A DNA stretch of 40,204 bases from JAKQDP01 sp964536975 (GTDB taxonomy: Bacteria; Patescibacteriota; Patescibacteriia; 2-01-FULL-39-33), in assembly GCA_964536975.1 (NCBI GenBank), contig CAZHYS010000007.1, positions 1 through 40,204 on the forward strand, read 5' to 3'. The notes beneath the pieces were generated by a model. That model was given only the letters and a program-made list of their open reading frames with translations. It was not told the DNA's origin and did not search any database. Each line of letters opens with the position of its first letter. Positions within the stretch are counted from its first letter, which is position 1. The position numbers and the translations under genes were made by a program. Of this stretch, positions 1-7,588 are shown in pieces.

Positions 1-23
1 CCTCCCCCTTGTAAAGGGGGAGG
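1..23. repeat. perfect C/G-rich hairpin
   Basis: Bases 1-10 (CCTCCCCCTT) pair perfectly with 14-23 (AAGGGGGAGG) around a 3-nt loop. A very similar 12-bp hairpin lies at 20820-20846, so this looks like a dispersed intergenic element. It may be cut by the window edge. No poly-T tract follows on either strand, so I do not call it a terminator. Confidence 0.6.
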
Positions 24-72
24 AAAATGCAACGGTGCTAAAATGTATACAACGCTAACAATTTTTACATGT

Positions 73-111
73 AAATTGTAAAATTGTTGGGTGCTAACTC
101 TAAATTTGGGA
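73..111. repeat. 39-bp dispersed intergenic repeat, copy A
   Basis: This 39-bp A+T-rich block matches 39918-39956 with only a few substitutions; both contain TTGTAAAATTGTTGGGTGCT. Bases 112-165 hold further A+T-rich sequence of the TTTAACAAT type also seen near 2770, 32540 and 40010. No gene was seen between 1 and 165. Confidence 0.6.
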
Positions 112-165
112 GTTAATAACAATATAACAATGAAACAATTTAACAATAACTACATCAATAAATCC

Positions 166-194
166 AAAAACCTCTCCCGAGTATTGGGGAGAGG
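166..194 (-). terminator. Rho-independent terminator of rplU
   Basis: On the minus strand CCTCTCCC and GGGAGAGG (187-194 and 171-178) form an 8-bp stem, followed by TTTTT at 170-166. It sits 14 bases past the rplU stop codon. Confidence 0.8.
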
Positions 195-207
195 TTTTAA
201 ATCAAAT

Positions 208-510
208 TTAGATTTTGGAGATTTCCACTTCGCTATAATGCTGGCGATGCCCGAAACCCTTGGCTTGCCTAGTTTTGGGCTTGTATTTGACGCCAGTCAC
301 CTTTTTGCCACGGCCATTTCTAACAACCACGCCTTCAACCGAGCCCTTGACGACCGGAGCGCCTATTTCCACTTTGTCGCCATCAGCGACGAGCAAGGTG
401 TCAAAAGTCGCTTTTTTGCCGGGTTCTATGGCCAGCTTTTCAACTTTAACTTTATCTTTTTCTTTGACCAGATATTGCTTGCCACCAGTCTTGATTACCG
501 CAATCTTCAT
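208..510 (-). CDS. rplU: 50S ribosomal protein L21
   Basis: This is a 100-residue L21, the usual length, a 23S-rRNA-binding protein of the large ribosomal subunit. The N-terminus MKIAVIKTGGKQY and the C-terminal signature (VTGVKYKPKTRQAKGFGHRQ, residues 71-90) are diagnostic. A close-to-consensus promoter lies at 549-577 and a terminator directly follows, so it seems to be transcribed alone. The usual partner L27 (rpmA) is not adjacent. There is no Shine-Dalgarno sequence before the ATG (CCAACAATATG), as for most housekeeping genes in this window. Confidence 0.97.
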   Translation of the reverse strand: MKIAVIKTGGKQYLVKEKDKVKVEKLAIEPGKKATFDTLLVADGDKVEIGAPVVKGSVEGVVVRNGRGKKVTGVKYKPKTRQAKGFGHRQHYSEVEISKI

Positions 511-548
511 ATTGTTGGAAAAGTATTATTAATTTAGTCAACTTCTGC

Positions 549-577
549 ATTTTAACCTATTTTTGCCAAAAAGTCAA
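549..577 (-). promoter_or_regulatory. Sigma70-type promoter of rplU
   Basis: On the minus strand TTGACT (577-572), a 17-nt spacer, then TAAAAT (554-549). The predicted start is about 32 nt before the rplU ATG. Confidence 0.75.
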
Positions 578-588
578 ATCCGGCAAAG

Positions 589-1656
589 CTAACTATTTTG
601 GGGATATTTTTTGGAATTAAAATAAACCATCAGAGCGATAACAGCCATAAAAATTATCAAAATAATGAGACCGATAAGCTTGCCAAAGCTCTTGGCAAAA
701 ATCGCCAGCGATCCAAACGACAGGGCGACAAAATACAAAAACAGCACCGCGCCTTTTTGGGAAAAGCCCAAATCCAAAAGACGGTAATGCAAGTGCTTGC
801 GGTCGGCATGGGAAAACGGCGACTCGCCTCGCGCCAACCGCTGAATAAATACCCAAGCGACATCTAGGGCCGGCACGCCGACCACCAAAAAAGTAGTGGC
901 GATTTTGGAGCCGGAGATAATTGACAGGGCGCCAAGCATAAATCCCAAAAAAATGCTGCCCCCTTCGCCCAAAAAAATCTGGGCCGGCCGCCAGTTGAAA
1001 ACCAAAAAGCCCAGCGCGGCGCCGACCAAGGCCAGCGCCATAATGCCGGTGCCGGATAGAGGCACATCCCAATCCAGACTCAACAGAAAAATTATCACCG
1101 CGGCAATGGCGGCTACGCCGGTCGCCAGACCATCTAGGCCGTCCAAAAATTTGGTCGTGTACATCATCACCATCAGCCAAATGAAAGAAATGATCCCGCC
1201 GATCGCCGGCGCCAAATAAATTATCGCGCTAGTCGGACCGCCGAGCGGATTGGTGATGTAAGTGATTTTCAGGCCGAAAAATAGAACACTGGCGGCGGCC
1301 AGAAGCGGCCAGACAATCTGCTGATACGGCCGGAGATTGAATCTATCGTCAAGCGCTCCGCCAATCATAATAAACAACGCGCCGATAAAGATGCCGATCA
1401 AAAAATTATCCGGGATGCGGGAAAAATCGCCAAAGCCGAAAACGCGAAACAGAAAAATTACCGCAAAAAAAGAAGCAAAAATCGCCGCGCCACCCAAAAG
1501 CGGCTTATCGGATAAATGGATTTTTCTGTCCTCCCGGCCGGCCTTATCCACAATATCAAAGCGAACGGCTATTTTTTTTACCATTGGCACTAATAATAGC
1601 GCCAATAGAAAAGCGAGAAAAAACGACAGAGAGTAGAGCGGACTGAAAATCAACAT
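589..1656 (-). CDS. Glycosyltransferase family 4, WecA/TagO-like undecaprenyl-phosphate sugar-1-phosphate transferase
   Basis: A polytopic membrane enzyme of 355 residues from the MraY/WecA/TagO superfamily, which moves a sugar-1-phosphate from a UDP-sugar to a polyprenyl phosphate at the inner membrane face. About ten hydrophobic segments are visible. Family motifs in order: DDRF (103-106), LDGLDG (171-176, family IDGxDGL), FLGEGGS (228-234, family FxGDxGS) and HADRKHLH (283-290, the WecA-type histidine loop). That last motif, and lack of MraY-specific motifs, favour WecA/TagO over MraY. Glu stands where family members usually have the metal-binding Asp (GEGGS for GDSGS). It starts 6 bases after tgt ends, so the two are probably co-transcribed, and it likely initiates a wall or surface glycan. 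Confidence 0.88.
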   Translation of the reverse strand: MLIFSPLYSLSFFLAFLLALLLVPMVKKIAVRFDIVDKAGREDRKIHLSDKPLLGGAAIFASFFAVIFLFRVFGFGDFSRIPDNFLIGIFIGALFIMIGGALDDRFNLRPYQQIVWPLLAAASVLFFGLKITYITNPLGGPTSAIIYLAPAIGGIISFIWLMVMMYTTKFLDGLDGLATGVAAIAAVIIFLLSLDWDVPLSGTGIMALALVGAALGFLVFNWRPAQIFLGEGGSIFLGFMLGALSIISGSKIATTFLVVGVPALDVAWVFIQRLARGESPFSHADRKHLHYRLLDLGFSQKGAVLFLYFVALSFGSLAIFAKSFGKLIGLIILIIFMAVIALMVYFNSKKYPQNS

Positions 1657-1662
1657 ATTAGT

Positions 1663-2754
1663 TTACAATTTTCCTTGTTTAATTAGCTGTCTAATGTTTT
1701 CCATCAACTTCAAATAAAACTCCAAATTATTCAAGGTCGCGAGTCGCATTCCGAGCGGTTCGCCAGTTTTAAATAATTGATAAAGATAAGCTCGGCTGTA
1801 TTGCTTCAAATTGGTATTATTAATGAGCGTCTGGTCATTTCTAAACCTGGCGTTGGAAATATTGATAGTCTGATATTTTATCCGGCCATTAGCCATAAAC
1901 CGTTTGCCACTAGCCACATACAACCGCCCATGCCGCGCTTCTCTGGTCGGAATAACGCAATCAAACATGTCCACACCGCGGCGAACCGCCTCAATAATAT
2001 TTTCCGGCGTCCCCACCCCCATCAAATACCTCGGCTTGTCTGCCGGCATTTGTGGCGTTAAATAATCCAAAACTGAATACATTTCCTCGCTAGTCTCCCC
2101 CACCGCCAAACCGCCGACAGCATAGCCGTCAAAATTAAGCTTGACTAATTCCTTCAGGCTTTCCTCGCGCAAATCGCGATATAAGCCGCCTTGGATTATG
2201 CCAAACATTAGTTGTTTTTTGTCCAAAACTTTTTTGTATTTTTTGGCTTCTTGAGCCCAGACAGTAGTCAGACAAACTGCTTCTTTGATTTTTTCCTTCT
2301 TATCCTTGGAACTCGGGCAAACATCGAGGATCATCGCAATGTCGCTGCCGATTATCCGCTGAATTTCCAAAACTTTTTTGGGCGTCAAAAAATGCTTGCT
2401 GCCGTCTAAATGAGAGCTGAATTCCACGCCAGTCGGCGTTATTTTTCTAATTTTAGAAAGAGAAAATACCTGAAAACCGCCGCTATCGGTCAAAATCGGC
2501 CCATCCCAATTCATAAACTTCCCCAAACCGCCCTGCTTTTTGAGTACTGGCAGTCCCGGCTGCAGATAAAGATGATAGGTGTTAGAAAGGATTATTTGCG
2601 CGCCCAAATCTTTTATCTCCTCGGCGGTCAAATTCTTGACTGCGGCCTTGGTCGCTATCGGCATGAAAAACGGCGTTTGGATTTCTCCATGAGCCGTTTT
2701 TAATATTCCCGATCTCGCTTGCGATTTTTTTGATTGTTTTAATAACCGGAACAT
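1663..2754 (-). CDS. tgt: tRNA-guanine transglycosylase (Tgt), zinc site lost
   Basis: Tgt exchanges guanine 34 of certain tRNAs for preQ1 (bacteria) on the way to queuosine. The 363-residue protein has the base-binding TDSGGFQVFSL near residue 90, the GGLAVGE loop, and the catalytic segment FDCVIPTREARHG with its nucleophilic Asp. Length and overall pattern are normal. The C-terminal zinc motif CxCxxC...H is absent: the place of the three cysteines holds NNTNLKQ (residues 312-318) and the histidine of TIHNL is Asn (TLNNL, Asn342), while the flanking YSRAYL and NARFR are intact. DVC replaces the usual DEC. No other queuosine gene is in the window. The gene precedes the WecA-like gene. Confidence 0.93.
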   Translation of the reverse strand: MFRLLKQSKKSQARSGILKTAHGEIQTPFFMPIATKAAVKNLTAEEIKDLGAQIILSNTYHLYLQPGLPVLKKQGGLGKFMNWDGPILTDSGGFQVFSLSKIRKITPTGVEFSSHLDGSKHFLTPKKVLEIQRIIGSDIAMILDVCPSSKDKKEKIKEAVCLTTVWAQEAKKYKKVLDKKQLMFGIIQGGLYRDLREESLKELVKLNFDGYAVGGLAVGETSEEMYSVLDYLTPQMPADKPRYLMGVGTPENIIEAVRRGVDMFDCVIPTREARHGRLYVASGKRFMANGRIKYQTINISNARFRNDQTLINNTNLKQYSRAYLYQLFKTGEPLGMRLATLNNLEFYLKLMENIRQLIKQGKL

Positions 2755-2811
2755 AAAAGGAATAATTGTTAAATTGTTTCATTATTAAAATGGCAACTGT
2801 TGAATTGTCAT

Positions 2812-2898
2812 ATTGTCCCCACCACAGGCGCTTGCCAGCCTTTAGCGGGGACAAGCACCCGCATCGTATTGACTTTTGACTTTATAGACTTTACGAAC
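2812..2898. repeat. Composite of two dispersed intergenic repeats
   Basis: Module 1 (2812-2834, starting ATTGTCCCCACCACAGGCG) recurs at 35413-35435 and, inverted, at 39986-40004. Module 2 (2868-2898) is the reverse complement of 35325-35355 with one difference, and a shorter relative occurs near 39865. The surrounding gap between tgt and the next gene holds no gene. Confidence 0.65.
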
Positions 2899-2913
2899 TT
2901 TTAACTTTCTCTC

Positions 2914-5640
2914 CTACCACTCCTCCAAATCCCACCCCGTGTCATAAGTAATAAAAGTGGGAACAAATTTGATCACGTTTGCTTCTTTGAACTTGTTGGC
3001 AGTAAATACTTCTGGAGAGACCCAGTGTTTGCGCCCATCTAAAATATAATAAATCTCGTCAGAACCGGCATATTGGATAAGTGATCCATCCGGATATTTG
3101 GAAGAGTTGGTTATCTCGCAAGAATTATCCTTAATATAATCAGTCTCAAAAGCATCTTGAATATTAATAATCCTGTCAAGCCAATATTTGCTATATAAAC
3201 CATAAACACCACACAATTTGTCGTTCGGTAAAATTGTGTAAAGCTTTTGACTGTTAGCAAACTTGATCAATCCCGTGCCGGGACGAACAGTAACATTTTT
3301 ATCGGCAGAAAATTTGTCAAATTCCGCTTGAGAAATCGTCTCTATTATCTGATTTTTCCAAAGGCCGATATTCCAAGTCCAATAAGTTATCTCATTGGAA
3401 AATAAACTTCTGGTACTACTAGAGCTAATATAATAAATAGCCGAATCATTGGCCAGTTTAACATAACGGCCTTTATAAAAAGTATCCCGAACTAATTCTC
3501 TCAAAACGTCCCCGGTGGTGCTATTATTTGCGTTTAACGCATTAGAAGTTGACGTTGATTCCGGCACAACAACACTACTCGCTCCGCCACCTCCCCCGCC
3601 GCCTCCGGAATTTGGCGGGGTATAAACGCAAGACTGCGACTCACTGGGCTTGCCAGTGGCCGTACCGCAAGAGTTACTGTCCGTGCAAGTCCTGATCTGA
3701 CGGCCAGAAGAGCTACAGACGCTCCAACCGGTACAAACCCAGTTCGGAGAGCAGGGAGTTGTGGACGGGGTGTAGACACAAGACTGGGAGGTAGAAGTGG
3801 CTGTGCCGCAATTATTACTATCAGTACAAGTCCTGGTCTGGACTTGAGAAGAAGGGCAGGTGGCGGGAGACCAAGCAGTACAAGACCAATCAGGAGAACA
3901 GGCATAAACACAAGAGCGGGATTCGGCCGGTTTATTAATGGCGGTACCACAATTATTACTGTCTGTACAAGTACAAGTCTGGATGCCGGAAGCAGGGCAG
4001 ATAGCGGGAGACCAAGCAGTGCAGGACCAGGATTCGGTGCAATTACTGCCGTCCCCCAATCTCCTTCTATAAGCATTGTATTTTGGGGTGTCCATTGCAT
4101 CTTGATACTCAAACATTCCCCAAGATCCGTACTGTCCGAACGATGAAGAATAGACAAAAATCGTAAATAGCTCACCAGGATTTTCTGCTTCCCAAACGTC
4201 AAACATTTCATCAAACAACTCCCCCATTCTCTCATGTCTGTTGGCCAAAATAAACTTGTCATTTATTGCCGTATCCGCGCTGCGGAGATGCTGCCCCCCC
4301 TCGTAAGTGACCAACCGAATACACTTATCAGCTAGGCCCTTATTATTGCAATAGGTCTTTATCATGCTCATATTACTCCTGGTCCACGCCTGGGTGTGGC
4401 TATAAACGCCTTGCTGAGCTAGATTCAAAATATCATCAACTGTGGAATCACTGGTTGGATTCGGGCTGGTACTAAAATAAGGAGCAATCGCCAAAGCGTC
4501 CACTTCTATTCCGTAAGGATTATAAGCGGGCTTATCCAAATATTGTAAAAGCTGCTTTCCCCACCAGGAATTAGCGGCTTGCGAGGCAACGACGTTTATT
4601 AGTCTTGAATCGTCGGAAAACTGGTCTTGAAAAATTTTGAATATCTGCATCGTACGATAAATATGATAAGCTCGACTAGCCGCGATAATGTCAGTTTCCA
4701 GCCCTAATTCTATTCCTTTATTGCTGGCGTATTTATAATGTCTAAATGTTCCACCATTCCATAATTCGTTGGAATATTCAATATATACTTTCAAACCTGG
4801 GTTCAAATTATCATTCAAAAATTTTGCATAATTTGTCACAAAATCATCGCTCGCGGTGTAAGGAATGTTTATCCAAGCATCAACGCCGAGACGATTGGCC
4901 AATTCCGCCACATACTCCGGCGCCACACCCCATGTCCGAGTCTGCGTGAAACTGGTGGTTTTGGTGCGATTTGCCCAGTCAAAAAAATCTGGCGCCGGTT
5001 CAGTATCGGCCCACTCCCAATTGGTCCTCATCCAATTCATAAAACGAAGCTCATCCACTCCCGCCAACCCAGCCAAAAAATCCGGATGAAAAATCTGCGT
5101 CTCATAAGTATCGGCAAAACCGGGCATAATAAGATGCATGTTTCTAATCGGATTGCTCTTGTCTGATCTGGTGATTTTTAGAATCGGGGCGCCTTCGCTG
5201 CTAGAAAAATTTACGGAAAACACGACCTTCCCCCCGGTGGAAGAATAATTTTTGCCTTTCAATTGAACCGTGCCATTTCCCTCAAAAGTAAAAGTATAAT
5301 CCCCGGCCGGCCAATGCAACCAATTGTGAGCCCAAATTGAATTAACACAAGTAAGGCTGCCATAGGGCATTTCCGTAGGATAACCATCAGCAGTCAAAGG
5401 AACGCTCGGCTTACTATCCCATTTGTTGCAATCTGACCAATCTCTGGCCATTTTTATTACATCCACAAAAACCCAGGCTGGTTGCCAATCATTTATTTCA
5501 TAGAGATTCATGCCTGTCTGCCTCTCATCACTGTCGCCGGCGACAGTCGGCTGGTGCTGTATTTTTGTTGAAAAAAACAACAAGCCGAATAATGCCATGG
5601 CTGATATCAATATTATAATTTTTCGGCTCGGATTGATCAT
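2914..5640 (-). CDS. Secreted glycoside-hydrolase-like protein with three thrombospondin-type repeats
   Basis: A 908-residue exported protein. Residues 8-24 form a hydrophobic signal or anchor. Residues about 40-525 resemble a beta/alpha-barrel hydrolase: YSNELWN places a Glu at 292 (the Asn-Glu acid/base pattern of clan-A enzymes) and TYEGG a second Glu at 447; this activity is inferred. About 534-677 hold three Cys-rich repeats of roughly 48 residues with WSCTAW and TCTDSNNCGT, like thrombospondin type 1 domains. An eight-glycine linker follows, then (about 715-908) repeated modules with VKLANDSAIYYI and IQYAGSDEIYYI, a pattern I associate with Patescibacterial surface proteins. It lies 17 bases after the DUF11-like gene and is likely the last gene of that operon. 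Its substrate is unknown. Confidence 0.75.
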   Translation of the reverse strand: MINPSRKIIILISAMALFGLLFFSTKIQHQPTVAGDSDERQTGMNLYEINDWQPAWVFVDVIKMARDWSDCNKWDSKPSVPLTADGYPTEMPYGSLTCVNSIWAHNWLHWPAGDYTFTFEGNGTVQLKGKNYSSTGGKVVFSVNFSSSEGAPILKITRSDKSNPIRNMHLIMPGFADTYETQIFHPDFLAGLAGVDELRFMNWMRTNWEWADTEPAPDFFDWANRTKTTSFTQTRTWGVAPEYVAELANRLGVDAWINIPYTASDDFVTNYAKFLNDNLNPGLKVYIEYSNELWNGGTFRHYKYASNKGIELGLETDIIAASRAYHIYRTMQIFKIFQDQFSDDSRLINVVASQAANSWWGKQLLQYLDKPAYNPYGIEVDALAIAPYFSTSPNPTSDSTVDDILNLAQQGVYSHTQAWTRSNMSMIKTYCNNKGLADKCIRLVTYEGGQHLRSADTAINDKFILANRHERMGELFDEMFDVWEAENPGELFTIFVYSSSFGQYGSWGMFEYQDAMDTPKYNAYRRRLGDGSNCTESWSCTAWSPAICPASGIQTCTCTDSNNCGTAINKPAESRSCVYACSPDWSCTAWSPATCPSSQVQTRTCTDSNNCGTATSTSQSCVYTPSTTPCSPNWVCTGWSVCSSSGRQIRTCTDSNSCGTATGKPSESQSCVYTPPNSGGGGGGGGASSVVVPESTSTSNALNANNSTTGDVLRELVRDTFYKGRYVKLANDSAIYYISSSSTRSLFSNEITYWTWNIGLWKNQIIETISQAEFDKFSADKNVTVRPGTGLIKFANSQKLYTILPNDKLCGVYGLYSKYWLDRIINIQDAFETDYIKDNSCEITNSSKYPDGSLIQYAGSDEIYYILDGRKHWVSPEVFTANKFKEANVIKFVPTFITYDTGWDLEEW

Positions 5641-5657
5641 AAAATTATTTAAATCTA

Positions 5658-7568
5658 TTATTCCACTATGCCGTCAGTCCGACCCAAAATCGGATCGTCA
5701 AACGACGTAGTAATGGCTTTTAAGATTTTGTTTATTTCTGCTCCCGTCTGGGAATCCTTGGCAGAAAGAGATATTCCCGATACCAAAATGAGTACTCTGC
5801 CGATGTCGCTTTCCGTCGGATTAATACTGACATTGAAAGTCGCTTCGGTTCCACTGGCTGATTTTATCAATCGAGAAATGTACCAAGTTATTTTTTTGGC
5901 AGTAGCATCATAAACTAGGTCGCCGGTGTTATGATTTTCTTTGTCCGCCCATTTGACATTGCTCGGCAAGGTAGCAGTCACCCTCACGTCCTTAACGTCA
6001 TTCAAGCTATTGATCAAGCTTAATTTGATGTTGTAAGTTGATTCCTGTCCGGCCTTCGGCTCAATCGGGCCAAGGCCAAGCGGTATATTGTCGTCGCTAT
6101 AATATCTGGCCGCGGCGGCAATGCCTAAATCCGAACTAACCGGATTAGTGACCATCCTGGTTTTGATTGTTGCACTACCGCCTCCGGATTGGCTGACCGT
6201 AGCCTCAATATGGCTCTCAACACTATATTTTCCGACATTCTGCCCGGCGGCGGACGCTGATTTTACTTTTATTTGCCAGTTGATTTGACCCTCTTCACCC
6301 GGGTTTAATTTTAACAAAGAAGGGATGTTCTTCCCGTCCCAAATTATTGTCTGCCCTTCAACTGAACCGTTATTTTCGTCGCTAATACTATTGAAATCCA
6401 ATATTTGCGAGTTAAAAACCGCTTTGATTTTGATATTTTCCAGAGTCTCCTCCCCGGTATTTTTATAGCTTAAAGAATAGACCAAAGTGTCGCCGAAAGC
6501 AATAGGCTGATCTTCGGCCGAGCCATTGATAATCAGCTGCATCGTCAATTGATCTTTTATCACTTCTGTCGTTGATACCTGCTCGGATTGCGGATAATAA
6601 TCGTCATCTTTTTTGAGTTGAATCCGGACTTTGAATTCCTTATTGCCGGGATCGGAGACGGCGGAATAATTGCCCTTTATTTTTATCTCTCCCTCCTGAT
6701 TGGGATCAAGCTTGTCTACTGCCCAAGTATTATTGGAACCCTCTACTTGCGCCGGCTCGGCTGATTGGTAAACAAACCCTTCGGGATATTCAGCTACGAC
6801 TTGCAAATTTTCAAAAGTCTCTTCGCTCAAATTCTTGTATTTTATCGCGTATTCAATATCGTTGTTGGCCAACGCTTTTTCCGGACCGATAATATTCAAA
6901 TTGATGACCGACGACGATATTTTGGCGTCAACAATCGCTTCCTGCTTGAAATCAGCATTAAGATTGGCCGGTTTGAAATTGAGGGTTCCCTTGAATGTCT
7001 GAACGGAATTGACGGCGGCGACTATTTTGCCTTTGATTTCTATCTTTTGAGTTTCGCCGACTCTAAGCACATTAAAAGTCCAAATATTATCGGCGTCATT
7101 TTCCGCCTCGGGCGCCGCGGAAATATACTGAAAATTCTCCGGATATTCCAGCGTTAATTCCAGATTATACAAATTGACTTTTTCCTTGTTGGTAATCATC
7201 ACGGTGTAAACAGCCTCCTGGCCGGATACTATGCTAATCGGCGGTTCAATTTTCAAGGTGATTTTTTCGTTGGTAAAGCTATCGTCGCCCCAATTGGTAA
7301 AAAACCAAAACCCGGCGGCGGCGGCCAAAAGCAATACTGCCGTTATGCCGATCAAAGTATAAAGCACTGTTTTTAATTTTGATTTTTGGCTTTTTTCCAA
7401 TTTGGTCATATCCGGTATCTCGCCGTTACTGTCAACGTAAACTTCCGCCAACTCATTGCCCAAGCCAACCGCCGGCGACGAATTATTGATCTGCCCGATG
7501 GTTTTTTTGACCGGAATCTCACTGGCGCTGTCCTGGCTTGAAAAATCGTTGCTTTTATTGTCCGCCAT
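5658..7568 (-). CDS. Membrane-anchored DUF11/CARDB-like repeat protein
   Basis: This 636-residue protein has about 65 polar N-terminal residues, one membrane segment (roughly 66-90, TVLYTLIGITAVLLLAAAAG) and then only extracellular beta-rich repeats. At least four units of about 110 residues can be seen, each with a pattern such as YTVMITN, LELTLEYP and TFNVLRVGETQKIEIKG, which is typical of DUF11/CARDB immunoglobulin-like domains. The lack of a cleavable signal suggests a type II topology. It lies 20 bases after the DUF4012 gene and 17 before the hydrolase-like gene, so all three are probably one surface operon. The role is likely structural or adhesive; no catalytic motif is visible. Confidence 0.8.
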   Translation of the reverse strand: MADNKSNDFSSQDSASEIPVKKTIGQINNSSPAVGLGNELAEVYVDSNGEIPDMTKLEKSQKSKLKTVLYTLIGITAVLLLAAAAGFWFFTNWGDDSFTNEKITLKIEPPISIVSGQEAVYTVMITNKEKVNLYNLELTLEYPENFQYISAAPEAENDADNIWTFNVLRVGETQKIEIKGKIVAAVNSVQTFKGTLNFKPANLNADFKQEAIVDAKISSSVINLNIIGPEKALANNDIEYAIKYKNLSEETFENLQVVAEYPEGFVYQSAEPAQVEGSNNTWAVDKLDPNQEGEIKIKGNYSAVSDPGNKEFKVRIQLKKDDDYYPQSEQVSTTEVIKDQLTMQLIINGSAEDQPIAFGDTLVYSLSYKNTGEETLENIKIKAVFNSQILDFNSISDENNGSVEGQTIIWDGKNIPSLLKLNPGEEGQINWQIKVKSASAAGQNVGKYSVESHIEATVSQSGGGSATIKTRMVTNPVSSDLGIAAAARYYSDDNIPLGLGPIEPKAGQESTYNIKLSLINSLNDVKDVRVTATLPSNVKWADKENHNTGDLVYDATAKKITWYISRLIKSASGTEATFNVSINPTESDIGRVLILVSGISLSAKDSQTGAEINKILKAITTSFDDPILGRTDGIVE

Positions 7569-7588
7569 AGTAAAAAATAAATTTATGA

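Noticed and set aside
91..537. Plus-strand open frame of 148 codons over rplU
   Set aside because: Shadow of the L21 gene on the other strand, running through its terminator.
1663..2754. Frameshift explaining the missing zinc cysteines in Tgt
   Set aside because: Sequence before and after the gap aligns in the same frame with family motifs, so residues are substituted or deleted, not shifted.
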